Positions 38,490 to 46,122 of a stretch of DNA of 64,000 nt are shown in pieces. A program made the position numbers and the translations under genes. Origin of the DNA: M3007 sp043764095 (GTDB taxonomy: Bacteria > Bacteroidota > Bacteroidia > Chitinophagales > Saprospiraceae); contig JAYUKX010000020.1 of assembly GCA_043764095.1 (NCBI GenBank), forward strand, positions 1 to 64,000. Reading direction: 5' to 3'. Below the pieces are notes generated by a model. It saw only the letters and a list, made by a program, of their open reading frames with translations. It was not told where the DNA came from and did not search any database. Positions within the stretch are counted from its first letter, which is position 1; every line of letters starts with the position of its first letter.

Positions 38490-39223
38490 TATTTAGTATT
38501 ATTTTTAAGTTCCTTTGCCATCATTATAGAATGTTTCAACGAATTTATGTTTTTCCAATCACTATGTGCTACGATAATAAACTTTGGTTTTCGGCATTTT
38601 TTCTGCACTTTTTTTAGCGTAGATGCATATTCAGTTCTATTTCCGTCGTCCAAATAACCTAAATCTTCAGCATCAGCACCTTTTATTAAGCAACCACCAT
38701 AGAGTATTTTTTCTTGTTTAAACCAGATGATAATATTATCTTCAGTATGTCCTTGTCCGGGGTAATAAGTTTCAAAAGAATATTGTCCTACATGAAAGAC
38801 AGTATCATTTACCATTAAAAATTCGGCTCTCTTTTTATTATTTTTTTTGCTCAATTGGTCTGTAAGAACAGTAGTGTAAGTTTTAATGCCCTGTTGCTTG
38901 TAATATTCAAGTCCTGCTGTTTTATCACTATGCCAATGCGTTGCAAAGCACATAACCACACGCTCGTTATGCTTCAATTTGATGCTGTCGAGCAAGGGTT
39001 GGAATTGTGTTGTATCCCAAGGTGTATCAAACATAACAACGCCGTTGTTCGTAACGAGATACATACCATTTGCGGGCACTTGACTGTCTTGGTATGTATT
39101 GTAAGTTGTATAAATATAAAAATCTCCTGTAAGATGTGAGATTTTTAGATGCTCATTTTCTGCTTGTCCAAAAATATGGGTTAGCGCAAAAATGAACGCT
39201 ATTGTGGATGTAATTGTCCGCAT
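38489..39223 (-). CDS. Subclass B1 metallo-beta-lactamase
   Basis: 244 residues with a signal peptide cut near LTHIFGQA, so it is periplasmic. All six B1 zinc ligands are present: His96, His98 and Asp100 in THWHSD, His159 in GQGHTEDN, Cys178 in GGC and His220 in VAHSDW. Their spacings (63, 19 and 42) equal those of CcrA/CfiA of Bacteroides fragilis, and Lys181 corresponds to the substrate-carboxylate lysine. Hydrolysis of penicillins, cephalosporins and carbapenems is expected from the family. Two features are unusual: the position of the conserved active-site Asn in the GNL loop is Tyr190 (LGYLDD), and Ala precedes the last His where Gly is usual. It is transcribed away from the LytTR system. 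Its stop abuts the repeat array. Confidence 0.9.
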   Translation of the reverse strand: MRTITSTIAFIFALTHIFGQAENEHLKISHLTGDFYIYTTYNTYQDSQVPANGMYLVTNNGVVMFDTPWDTTQFQPLLDSIKLKHNERVVMCFATHWHSDKTAGLEYYKQQGIKTYTTVLTDQLSKKNNKKRAEFLMVNDTVFHVGQYSFETYYPGQGHTEDNIIIWFKQEKILYGGCLIKGADAEDLGYLDDGNRTEYASTLKKVQKKCRKPKFIIVAHSDWKNINSLKHSIMMAKELKNNTK

Positions 39224-39281
39224 ATACTGCTGTGTATTTAATTGGTTGAGTTTACCTTAAATTCGGGTACTATCTATGGCA

Positions 39282-39289
39282 CAAAGGTA
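39282..39289 (-). promoter_or_regulatory. -7 box for the metallo-beta-lactamase gene
   Basis: Read on the minus strand this is TACCTTTG, a perfect TAnnTTTG match, about 59 bases upstream of the ATG. No TTTG at the right -33 distance. It suggests expression independent of the upstream LytTR gene. A GCAAT/ATTGC hairpin between the LytTR stop and this box (about 39340-39365) could terminate the regulator transcript. Confidence 0.55.
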
Positions 39290-39366
39290 ATACGAATTCC
39301 AAATGCTCCATTGCTTTTAACACCTTTGCTGAGGTAATAAGCAATACCTTGTTAGGCAATTGCTCT

Positions 39367-40134
39367 TTACGCTTCTATCCAAATTCGGAACTGCGCGGTA
39401 TTGCCTTGGCTCGTTATAAGATGTTTTTGGCAACCTTTTAGTCGTATAGCCAAAGCGTTTTTGGTATAGTATTCTATTTTTTCGATGTGTATTTTATGGA
39501 CAAGTTCGCTTCGGTTGATCCTAAAAAAATCCGAGGGATTCAGCATTGTTTCTATTTCTTTTAACGTAGATTCAGTCATTAAGTGCTTTTTACCCGTGGT
39601 GTCGTAAGCAAAAGCCGCTCCCTCGTTGGCTTCAAAAAAACTGATATTTTCTGTATCTAAGAAATAAATACCCTGACGATGATGCACCGTAAACCGTTTT
39701 TTGAACGCTTTTTTAGCAAAGCTCTGCTCCAATATTTTTGTAATATTGCTTAGGAATTGATCGGCATCATTTGGTGTATTTCTGAAGAGTAGAAATTTGT
39801 CCCAAGCCTTCTGAAAACGGTCTTTAGAAAAAGGTTTTAGTAAATAAGCAATTCCGTTGCTATCAAAAGCATTCATCCAAAACTGGTCATAAGCGGTTGT
39901 GAAAATGATGGGACAGGAAAGCGCAACTTGATTGTAAATCTCAAAAGAATTACCGTCCAGCAGTTCGATGTCTGAAACTATTAAATCCACTGAATTACGC
40001 TTCAAAAAAGAAATACCCATTGCCACAGTATCAATTTCTGCAATGATTTCTATTGGGGTGTCCAGTTCTCCAAGAAATCGCTTCAGTTTTTTTCTTGCCG
40101 GAATTTCGTCCTCTAGGATAAGTATTTTTATCAT
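39367..40134 (-). CDS. LytTR-family response regulator
   Basis: 255 residues. The receiver domain (1-120) has Asp9, phosphoacceptor Asp55 in SDIELLDG, Thr79-80 and Lys100 in YLLKPF. The LytTR DNA-binding domain (about 145-255) includes FLDTENISFFEANEGAAFAY and FFRINRSELVHKIHIEKI. It follows its kinase gene by 2 bases, forming a classic LytS/LytTR pair. Targets are not shown by the sequence. The next gene downstream on the same strand, the metallo-beta-lactamase, has its own -7 box, so regulation by this system is possible but unproven. Confidence 0.92.
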   Translation of the reverse strand: MIKILILEDEIPARKKLKRFLGELDTPIEIIAEIDTVAMGISFLKRNSVDLIVSDIELLDGNSFEIYNQVALSCPIIFTTAYDQFWMNAFDSNGIAYLLKPFSKDRFQKAWDKFLLFRNTPNDADQFLSNITKILEQSFAKKAFKKRFTVHHRQGIYFLDTENISFFEANEGAAFAYDTTGKKHLMTESTLKEIETMLNPSDFFRINRSELVHKIHIEKIEYYTKNALAIRLKGCQKHLITSQGNTAQFRIWIEA

Positions 40135-40136
40135 AT

Positions 40137-41162
40137 CTATTTTGAATGAATAATAGGGATAATGACCGAAAAAGCGTTGTTCGATTGCTGTATTTCAATA
40201 GGGGTTTTGGCTAATAATTTATATTGTTCTTGTACATTGCTCAATGCTCGTCCGTATGTTGATTTTACGTTTTTTTTCAGGTGTATATTGTTGGAGGTAC
40301 GTATGTTTTCATCTATATTTATGGTGATAAAAATCGGATTTCCTTCGGTTCCTAGGTTGTGCTGAACGGCATTTTCGATGAGTAATTGCAGCGTTAACGG
40401 TACGATATAACCATGTGTGTTTTTGCTTTCAATGTTCATTTGATAAGCAGTACCGTATTTATGCCGTATGAGATTGAAATATTGCGCAGCAAACGCCAAT
40501 TCTTCGTGGAGGCTAATGAGATTTTTATCCGAAGCCTGCAAAACATACCGATAAATTTCAGAAAATTCGTTCAAAAAATCAGATGCTTTGTGTTTATCTT
40601 CTTCAATTAATTGGTCCAACACATTTAGATTATTAAACAAAAAATGCGGATTGAGTTGTGATTTTAGGTGGTAAATTTTACTTTCAGCAAGTGCCTGATG
40701 ATAGCTGGCCAATTGCAGTTGATGGTTTTTACTTTTGTTGTAATAATAATAAGCGAGGAAAAAACTACCATAAATAAATCCGTTCAGAAAGTCGGAGAAC
40801 AGCGTAAAGAAAAAGGTTGCGCGGTTAAAATTTCGCTCAATGGTATCAAATATAAAAGAGATAAACAATCCGCTTAACTTCATCGTTAGCAGATATATGA
40901 TGAGCGACGAGCCAAATATCTTTAGCATTTCTTTGGTACTAAAAACATCTGATTTCTGCCATTTTTTGATAACAGTAAGTATGATTACAAACAGCACTCC
41001 AACTTGAAATAATGAAAACAAAACTGCTTCAGGCGTGAATGTGTAGGCATTAATTTCCTCTCTAGCGGATATCCGTATATGGATGGACTGTACATAAGCA
41101 AACAGCATAATGAACAGTAGGAAGTATCGGTTAAGGTATATTTTTTTAAGCCAATTTCTCAT
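40137..41162 (-). CDS. LytS/YehU-type membrane sensor histidine kinase
   Basis: 341 residues from the ATG at 41160-41162 (MRNWLKK). About four transmembrane segments lie in the first 140 residues with little external loop. The His_kinase domain has QLNPHFLFNNLN (phosphoacceptor His173) and the N-box ENAVQHN. The G-box is degenerate: where relatives have GIGL, this protein reads STYGRALSN. It is the partner of the LytTR regulator (2-base gap). Whether it still binds ATP normally is uncertain; signal unknown. Confidence 0.88.
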   Translation of the reverse strand: MRNWLKKIYLNRYFLLFIMLFAYVQSIHIRISAREEINAYTFTPEAVLFSLFQVGVLFVIILTVIKKWQKSDVFSTKEMLKIFGSSLIIYLLTMKLSGLFISFIFDTIERNFNRATFFFTLFSDFLNGFIYGSFFLAYYYYNKSKNHQLQLASYHQALAESKIYHLKSQLNPHFLFNNLNVLDQLIEEDKHKASDFLNEFSEIYRYVLQASDKNLISLHEELAFAAQYFNLIRHKYGTAYQMNIESKNTHGYIVPLTLQLLIENAVQHNLGTEGNPIFITINIDENIRTSNNIHLKKNVKSTYGRALSNVQEQYKLLAKTPIEIQQSNNAFSVIIPIIHSK

Positions 41163-41240
41163 TACAAATTTGATGGATAAATATACCAAAAAATAGGCCT
41201 GCAATTTTACAAACCTATTTTTTGGGCCTAAGATTTTGCT

Positions 41241-41987
41241 TTACTTACTCTTTTCAGGTAATGAAAATATGGTATTGCCTGCCTCATCAAAAAAGTCAAG
41301 TTTAGCATTGTTTTCTTTGTCCACATAAAACATAGCCCTGGGCATTCCCTTGTTATCAAAAAGGAACAGGCCATTATTTTCATTCCTCGATTTTCCGAGC
41401 ATTACACGAGGAGCACCGCCAATCAATCCTTGTGCTTCATACACTTTGTATTTTTCCTCCATGGCTTTAGGGTCTTTTTTACCAAGGATATCTAACTCTT
41501 TCATAATCTCTGCTGTTCTAGCCTGCGATTCTTTAGTTGGTCGGTCATTAAACATCAAACCACTAGTCACAAATCTTTTGTCTCCCTCCCGATAATCTTG
41601 GGTGAGTAACTGCATCACCTGATCGCCATCGTATTGGTCGTAGGTTAATGAAAACCCTGCGCTATGGCCTTTTGATGTTTTTTGCCCATCATAAATTAAG
41701 CCTCCGCATTCTAAACCATCTTCGTTAAAAAATAACATACCCGATCTCTTTTTTCGATCTTCGTTGGTTGGCCTTCCGTTAATTTTGTCCTTCCCGTTGG
41801 GGAAACGCCCTACATTAGTAATCACCATTTTTACGCTACCGTCTTGCTCTACAATATTGATTCGTTCCACATCAATTTCACTAAATTTTTGATTGCCGCT
41901 CTTTTGGAATGCAGATGTGGCCATAAAAATCATTCCAATTCCAGTAGTTAGTGCAAAAGTCCTTAAAAAAATTAATTCTCTGTTCAT
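41241..41987 (-). CDS. Conserved exported protein of unknown function
   Basis: 248 residues. The N-terminus (MNRELIFLRTFALTTGIGMIFMATSAF) looks like a signal peptide or signal anchor. The mature part has repeated short beta-hairpin phrases such as SGMLFFNEDGLECGGLIYDG, GLFLFDNKGMPRAMFYVD and AKLDFFDEAGNTIFSLPE. This suggests a repetitive beta fold in which each unit has a [FL]F(N/D)(E/N)xG turn. I do not recognise a named family. It has its own promoter with good -33 and -7 boxes, and the kinase gene follows 78 bases after its stop. Confidence 0.75.
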   Translation of the reverse strand: MNRELIFLRTFALTTGIGMIFMATSAFQKSGNQKFSEIDVERINIVEQDGSVKMVITNVGRFPNGKDKINGRPTNEDRKKRSGMLFFNEDGLECGGLIYDGQKTSKGHSAGFSLTYDQYDGDQVMQLLTQDYREGDKRFVTSGLMFNDRPTKESQARTAEIMKELDILGKKDPKAMEEKYKVYEAQGLIGGAPRVMLGKSRNENNGLFLFDNKGMPRAMFYVDKENNAKLDFFDEAGNTIFSLPEKSK

Positions 41988-42025
41988 TGTTATAATTATT
42001 TTTTGTTAAACGCTTGAATACAGTG

Positions 42026-42056
42026 CAAAACTATATTGAACGTATTTGCTGGTCAA
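42026..42056 (-). promoter_or_regulatory. Promoter of the exported-protein gene
   Basis: On the minus strand: TTG (42054-42056), 20 bases, TAGTTTTG (42026-42033). Both boxes and the spacing match the Bacteroidota consensus, with a leader of about 35 bases. The remaining gene-free stretch 42057-42374 is AT-rich with no gene or clear repeat. Confidence 0.65.
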
Positions 42057-42374
42057 CTACAAAACAATGAATGCGGGAAAAAATCGAATGAACTAGGGGA
42101 AAGGAGGGTTTAGTCTGATGTACGATGTTACATAGATCACTATTATGCTAATAATTTTATTATAAAGTATTTAAAAGTGTTGTTCTGTTTTTTCGACTTT
42201 TAGGAATAAAATTATACTGTTAACAAGGTGTAGTCCGAGTTTTACATATGCTTGTATTTACATCTGATTAGTGCTAATTTATAAAGAGCCATTTTAGCAA
42301 AAATCATGTCCAAAAGTAGTTGTTTTTAATCGTTTTCCCCCGAAAATACCAATTTTCTCCTCAAAAAAAGTGTC

Positions 42375-42677
42375 TCACTTCTGCCAAAAATTAATAATAA
42401 TAAATGCAATAATCCCAAATATTCCAACGAGTGAAATGATAAATATATAATCTGCAATTTGCTCAAGTCTATATTCCCGATTTGGGTTTTCTGTCCTTAT
42501 CGAGATAAAAGAAAGCACGGAAGAAACCGTCAAAAACAGCGCAATAATAGAGGTAAATTCGTCAATATAATTATTCTCCGTTCTATTGGTCAAATGAAGT
42601 GATGTAATGACAAAGAGGCAAAATCCAAGCAAATTTGCGGCGGTACCCAAAATATGTTGTGAGGTTTTATTCGCCAT
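42375..42677 (-). CDS. Small three-TM membrane protein
   Basis: 100 residues with three hydrophobic segments (about 10-28, 41-60 and 75-97) and a charged loop (RTENPNREYRLEQIAD). No family recognised. It follows the wax-ester synthase gene by 3 bases on the same strand, so the two are almost certainly co-transcribed. A role linked to neutral-lipid metabolism at the membrane is a positional inference only. Confidence 0.7.
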   Translation of the reverse strand: MANKTSQHILGTAANLLGFCLFVITSLHLTNRTENNYIDEFTSIIALFLTVSSVLSFISIRTENPNREYRLEQIADYIFIISLVGIFGIIAFIIINFWQK

Positions 42678-42680
42678 TTC

Positions 42681-44501
42681 TTATTTTTTGGATTCTTTCA
42701 TTTTTTCCAAAATCCGTCCTACCTTCATTGCCATCGCAAAATCGCCGTCCACGCTGAGTCTTCCTTGAATAAATGCCGTTTGGAAATCCAATTGCCCACT
42801 AGCAATTTTCATCAAATGCTCATCTTCAATCGTAAATGTGGTGTCTGGGTTTTCTGTTTTGCCAGCCGTCGCGCTGCCCGGATACTTACTGATATCGACT
42901 ACCCATTCCGCAGGCACAGCACCTTTAATATAGAACTGGAACAAACCGCTCTTGGGTTTGCCATTATCGGGCATTGCCTGCAAGAATTGATGGAGGTCAT
43001 TAAACAGTTTATCCGATGCAGGGCGTTCCTCTTTTTTTACTTTTGTCTTTTGTTTTTTCTTACCATGTTTCAAAATGGCGGCTTCTAATTCATTCGCCGA
43101 TTCGCGGAGATAACGTGTAAAATCATCCAAATCCGGCATTGATTTTACATCGGAAATCGGGCTTATCGTAATAATGCCATTATAACTTAATATAGTGATA
43201 ATCAATCCCATACCATCCAAAATTGGAGCAGATCCCATTACCGCCAGCATTTTGTGGCCATTGAGGTAGAGGGGCATATTGGGCCCTGGCACATTGGTGA
43301 TGGCAACGTTAAAAACGGGTTTGTGCATTTCCGAAATTTGGAAACGGGAGTACAAGCGTGCGGCTTGATTGGCCACGCCAAATGGCACGGCCTCCGCCAT
43401 TCCAGCCAGTGTTTTTGCCCCGATTGCCCCGTGGTAAGTTTTGCCCCGCGACGTATTTTCTTGAATCGTTTCGAGGCGTTCAATCGGATCTTCAATATTG
43501 GTTGCCAATTGAACCAACATAGCCGAAAGTTGATTATCGAGGTTATCATCGCCTGCTGCGCGGGTTGAAATGGGTACCATCGCGACCAGCGGCTGGGTGG
43601 GTAATTTTCCTTTTTCGTCCAAATAACGCCGCAATGCACCAGCGCATATCGCCAATAGTATATCATTTACCGTAGAGCCCATCGTTTTTTTGAGCGCGAC
43701 CACCCGATCCAGCGAAAGAATGGCTGTATTCCACAAACGACGCGAAGAAATAATGCCATTAATAGGTGTATGTGGTGCCGTAAAGGGTGCGGTGGGTAAT
43801 TGTTGGCGTTGTACACGAGTCAAAAAACCTGCTTTTAGGGTGGCAGATACGGTATTGAACATCAATTTGGGGAATTTCAAAGGTTCTTCCGCAAAACTGA
43901 GCGCACTTTTCATCACCAAAGAAAGTTCATTGGGTAATGGTTTCGGTTTGAAAGGGCGTGGTGCCGGAATATCCACTTTTTCGGCGGTCATATCCAAGAA
44001 AAGCGCGAGTAGTCCACCAGCCGCACCGCCATCCAAGGCTACGTGGTGAATTTTGGAAATAATCGCCACCGATCCCGCAGGAACTTGTGGAATATTATCC
44101 AAACCTTCCACAAAGGTCATCGACCACAGGGCGCGCGATTGGTCCAGTGGTTCGCTAAAGTTTTGGGAGGCAATTTTGCGCAATTGTTTCCAATCGCCTG
44201 GCTTTGGCAGCGCAATATGATTAATATGCAGCGCAATATCAAAATTAGGATCGTCCACCCAATACGGGTAATCAACGCTCAGTGGCACATACATCAATCG
44301 TTGCCTCAATTTTTGAATCATGTGGATCCTCGAATGAATAATATCGCGAAAATCCTCAAATTTCAAAGAGCCTTCAATAATAATAACCGAACCCACGTGC
44401 ATGTGGCTGGTAGGTGTTTCGGCGTATAAAAAAGCAGCATCCATACCAGAAATAGGCTGGATATCGGGATTGCTAAGCAATTGAGTGATCTTTTTTTTCA
44501 T
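42681..44501 (-). CDS. Wax-ester synthase/diacylglycerol acyltransferase fused to SCP2 domain
   Basis: 606 residues. Residues 1 to about 460 are a WS/DGAT enzyme: the catalytic HHxxxDG is His152-His153...Asp157-Gly158 (IHHVALDGG), and NVPGP, usual for the family, is present near 405. It joins acyl-CoA to fatty alcohols or diacylglycerol, giving wax esters or triacylglycerol. After a Lys-rich linker (about 460-480), residues about 495-600 resemble a sterol-carrier-protein-2 domain (GLFQFYIKGAVPAEWVVDI, PDTTFTIEDEHLMKIASG, GRLSVDGDFAMAMKVG), a lipid-binding pocket that could feed or hold substrate. The gene is divergent from the coiled-coil protein gene with a 165-base shared region. Confidence 0.9.
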   Translation of the reverse strand: MKKKITQLLSNPDIQPISGMDAAFLYAETPTSHMHVGSVIIIEGSLKFEDFRDIIHSRIHMIQKLRQRLMYVPLSVDYPYWVDDPNFDIALHINHIALPKPGDWKQLRKIASQNFSEPLDQSRALWSMTFVEGLDNIPQVPAGSVAIISKIHHVALDGGAAGGLLALFLDMTAEKVDIPAPRPFKPKPLPNELSLVMKSALSFAEEPLKFPKLMFNTVSATLKAGFLTRVQRQQLPTAPFTAPHTPINGIISSRRLWNTAILSLDRVVALKKTMGSTVNDILLAICAGALRRYLDEKGKLPTQPLVAMVPISTRAAGDDNLDNQLSAMLVQLATNIEDPIERLETIQENTSRGKTYHGAIGAKTLAGMAEAVPFGVANQAARLYSRFQISEMHKPVFNVAITNVPGPNMPLYLNGHKMLAVMGSAPILDGMGLIITILSYNGIITISPISDVKSMPDLDDFTRYLRESANELEAAILKHGKKKQKTKVKKEERPASDKLFNDLHQFLQAMPDNGKPKSGLFQFYIKGAVPAEWVVDISKYPGSATAGKTENPDTTFTIEDEHLMKIASGQLDFQTAFIQGRLSVDGDFAMAMKVGRILEKMKESKK

Positions 44502-44640
44502 AATACTGATGGACTGATAGATGTTTGTACGGTATGCGGAATGAAAAACTAGGGGCGAAGTTAGTTAAATTTGGAAATATTGGAAAAATGTTTTCTCGTT
44601 CCCGAAGCCGTATAAATACTTACCATTCATCAGTTTTTCG

Positions 44641-44648
44641 TATTTTTG
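44641..44648 (+). promoter_or_regulatory. -7 box in the divergent lipid-locus intergenic region
   Basis: TATTTTTG matches TAnnTTTG, 18 bases before the ATG at 44667. On the other strand TAACTTCG (44556-44563) is a near match for the WS/DGAT gene. The two promoters are about 80 bases apart, so one regulator could act on both. Confidence 0.55.
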
Positions 44649-44666
44649 CCTCAAACATACACACTC

Positions 44667-45200
44667 ATGTCCACAAAAAAAGACGAAACCGCATCATTTG
44701 TACTGCGATTTACCCAAAAAATATTCAAAAACGACCAAGGAGAACCTCAAATCCAATGGCGCGGCAATATCCGTCACGTGCAAGGTGGCGACGAAAAGCG
44801 TTTCTCCGAGTTTGATGAAGCCGTCGGTTTTGTACAAGAAAAACTAGCCGAACTCACCATGCTGCAAGTGGAAGATAAATCGCCCGAAGAACAAAAAGGC
44901 ATTTTGGCTAAAAGTTACGACCTCTGGAAACGTGTAGCCGCTGAAACGCCAAAAATAGTCCGCGAATCCTTAAAAGATCCTAAAAAGCAGGTGGCCCAAA
45001 TCCAAGAACAAATGTCGCATGTCGGCGATGCCATTAATCAAAGGATAGAGGATACGCTCGGACAAAAACTGGAAATTGACGAATTTCGAGGTGTTTCAAA
45101 AGCCGATTTTAAAAATATGATGCACGCCATGGAAATGATGTCGAACGAAATCCAGGCACTACATAAAAAAGTAGATACGCTTTCAAAAAAAACTAAATAA
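44667..45200 (+). CDS. Coiled-coil, possible phasin-like granule-associated protein
   Basis: 177 residues from the ATG at 44667; an earlier TTG frame start lies inside the -7 box and is rejected. Residues about 10-65 carry a compact motif, QWRGNIRHVQGGDEKRF followed by DEAVGFVQ, a 'WRG..HVQ.GE..F' signature seen in small bacterial proteins of unknown role. From about 75 on it is highly charged amphipathic helix (SYDLWKRVAAETPKIVRESL; IQALHKKVDTLSKKTK) like phasins or coiled-coil coat proteins. It is divergent from WS/DGAT and 12 bases ahead of the BTAD regulator gene. A storage-granule association is inferred from context and composition. Confidence 0.7.
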   Translation: MSTKKDETASFVLRFTQKIFKNDQGEPQIQWRGNIRHVQGGDEKRFSEFDEAVGFVQEKLAELTMLQVEDKSPEEQKGILAKSYDLWKRVAAETPKIVRESLKDPKKQVAQIQEQMSHVGDAINQRIEDTLGQKLEIDEFRGVSKADFKNMMHAMEMMSNEIQALHKKVDTLSKKTK

Positions 45201-45212
45201 CCCCGAAACGTG

Positions 45213-46016
45213 ATGTTAGGATTTGAAAGTCAACTGGAAGCCATCATGGCCAAACGGGCATCGGCCTCCATCTCGGTGCAAACACTGGGCGGATTCGAGG
45301 TGAGCCGCGATGGGGTAGGGGTGTTGCCCAAAGCATGGGGGCGCGATAAAACCGTCCAGTTATTTCAATATTTTGTTACGGCGCGCCACCGAAAAGCCCA
45401 ACACAAGGAGCAAATTATGGATCGGCTTTGGGAAGATGATGCCGATGACCAATCATTTAAAGTGGCTTTACACGGCATTAATAAGGTGCTGGAACCTACT
45501 CGGAAAAGCCATTCCGATGCGCGTTATATCGCCCGACAAGGACTTACCTATCAACTCAATCGCGCAGAAATATGGGTAGATGCCGATGCGATGGAAGATT
45601 ATATTGCCTTGGGTAACCAATGTTTTGCGGATCATCCTGCCCTCGCAAATGCCGCCTATCGCGAGGCCATAGCATTGCACAAAGGTGTTTATTTGCCCGA
45701 TCGTATTTATGAGGATTGGTCTTGCGATGAAAGAGAACGCTTACAAGTATTGGCGCTGGGCGCTATTATTACATTGAGCGAACTATTGCTGGACGAAAAC
45801 CCGATGGAAAGTGTCCGCCTTTCCCAACAAGCACTACTCATTGATGCCGCTTGGGAAGATGCTTATCGTATTCAGATGGAAGCCTGGTTGCGCAAAGGCA
45901 ACCGACCAATGGCGATTAAAACCTACCAACAATGCGAAAAGGTATTGATGGAAGAAATGGGAATTGGGCCACTACCCGAAACTAAACAATTATATAAGAA
46001 AATTACAAGTTTGTAA
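45213..46016 (+). CDS. SARP/BTAD-type transcriptional regulator
   Basis: 267 residues from the ATG at 45213 (a GTG at 45210 is an alternative). Residues about 20-115 form an OmpR-like winged helix (VQTLGGFEVSRDG, KEQIMDRLWEDDADDQSFKVALHGINKVL). The rest is a bacterial transcriptional activator domain with TPR-like helices (AYREAIALHKGVYLPD, EDAYRIQMEAWLRKGNRPMAIKTYQQCEKVL, ending LPETKQLYKKI). No kinase or ATPase domain is attached. BTAD regulators are best known from Actinobacteria. Sitting between two candidate granule proteins and near WS/DGAT, it is a natural candidate regulator of this locus. Confidence 0.82.
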   Translation: MLGFESQLEAIMAKRASASISVQTLGGFEVSRDGVGVLPKAWGRDKTVQLFQYFVTARHRKAQHKEQIMDRLWEDDADDQSFKVALHGINKVLEPTRKSHSDARYIARQGLTYQLNRAEIWVDADAMEDYIALGNQCFADHPALANAAYREAIALHKGVYLPDRIYEDWSCDERERLQVLALGAIITLSELLLDENPMESVRLSQQALLIDAAWEDAYRIQMEAWLRKGNRPMAIKTYQQCEKVLMEEMGIGPLPETKQLYKKITSL

Positions 46017-46047
46017 GTTTTTTTTCAAAAATATCCACTTCCACCTT

Positions 46048-46084
46048 TTTGTAACTTATCTGTAACTCCACTTCCCCAACTTTG
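46048..46084 (+). promoter_or_regulatory. Possible promoter of the 33-residue-repeat protein
   Basis: TTTG (46048-46051) and CAACTTTG (46077-46084, one mismatch to TAnnTTTG). The 25-base gap is longer than usual, so only the -7 box is reasonably supported. It lies 38 bases before the ATG. Confidence 0.4.
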
Positions 46085-46122
46085 CAGCATCAAATTTAAA
46101 ATACTTAAACAAGTAAAATAAA

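Noticed and set aside
38333..38657. Repetitive proteins encoded by the 28-bp array
   Set aside because: The frames arise because the tandem unit lacks stops in some phases. They run antisense over the metallo-beta-lactamase gene and have no start context.
39350..39366. GTTAGGC as an integron attC core site next to the metallo-beta-lactamase gene
   Set aside because: No matching inverse core at attC spacing, no integrase gene, and the motif is explained by a weak hairpin between two genes.
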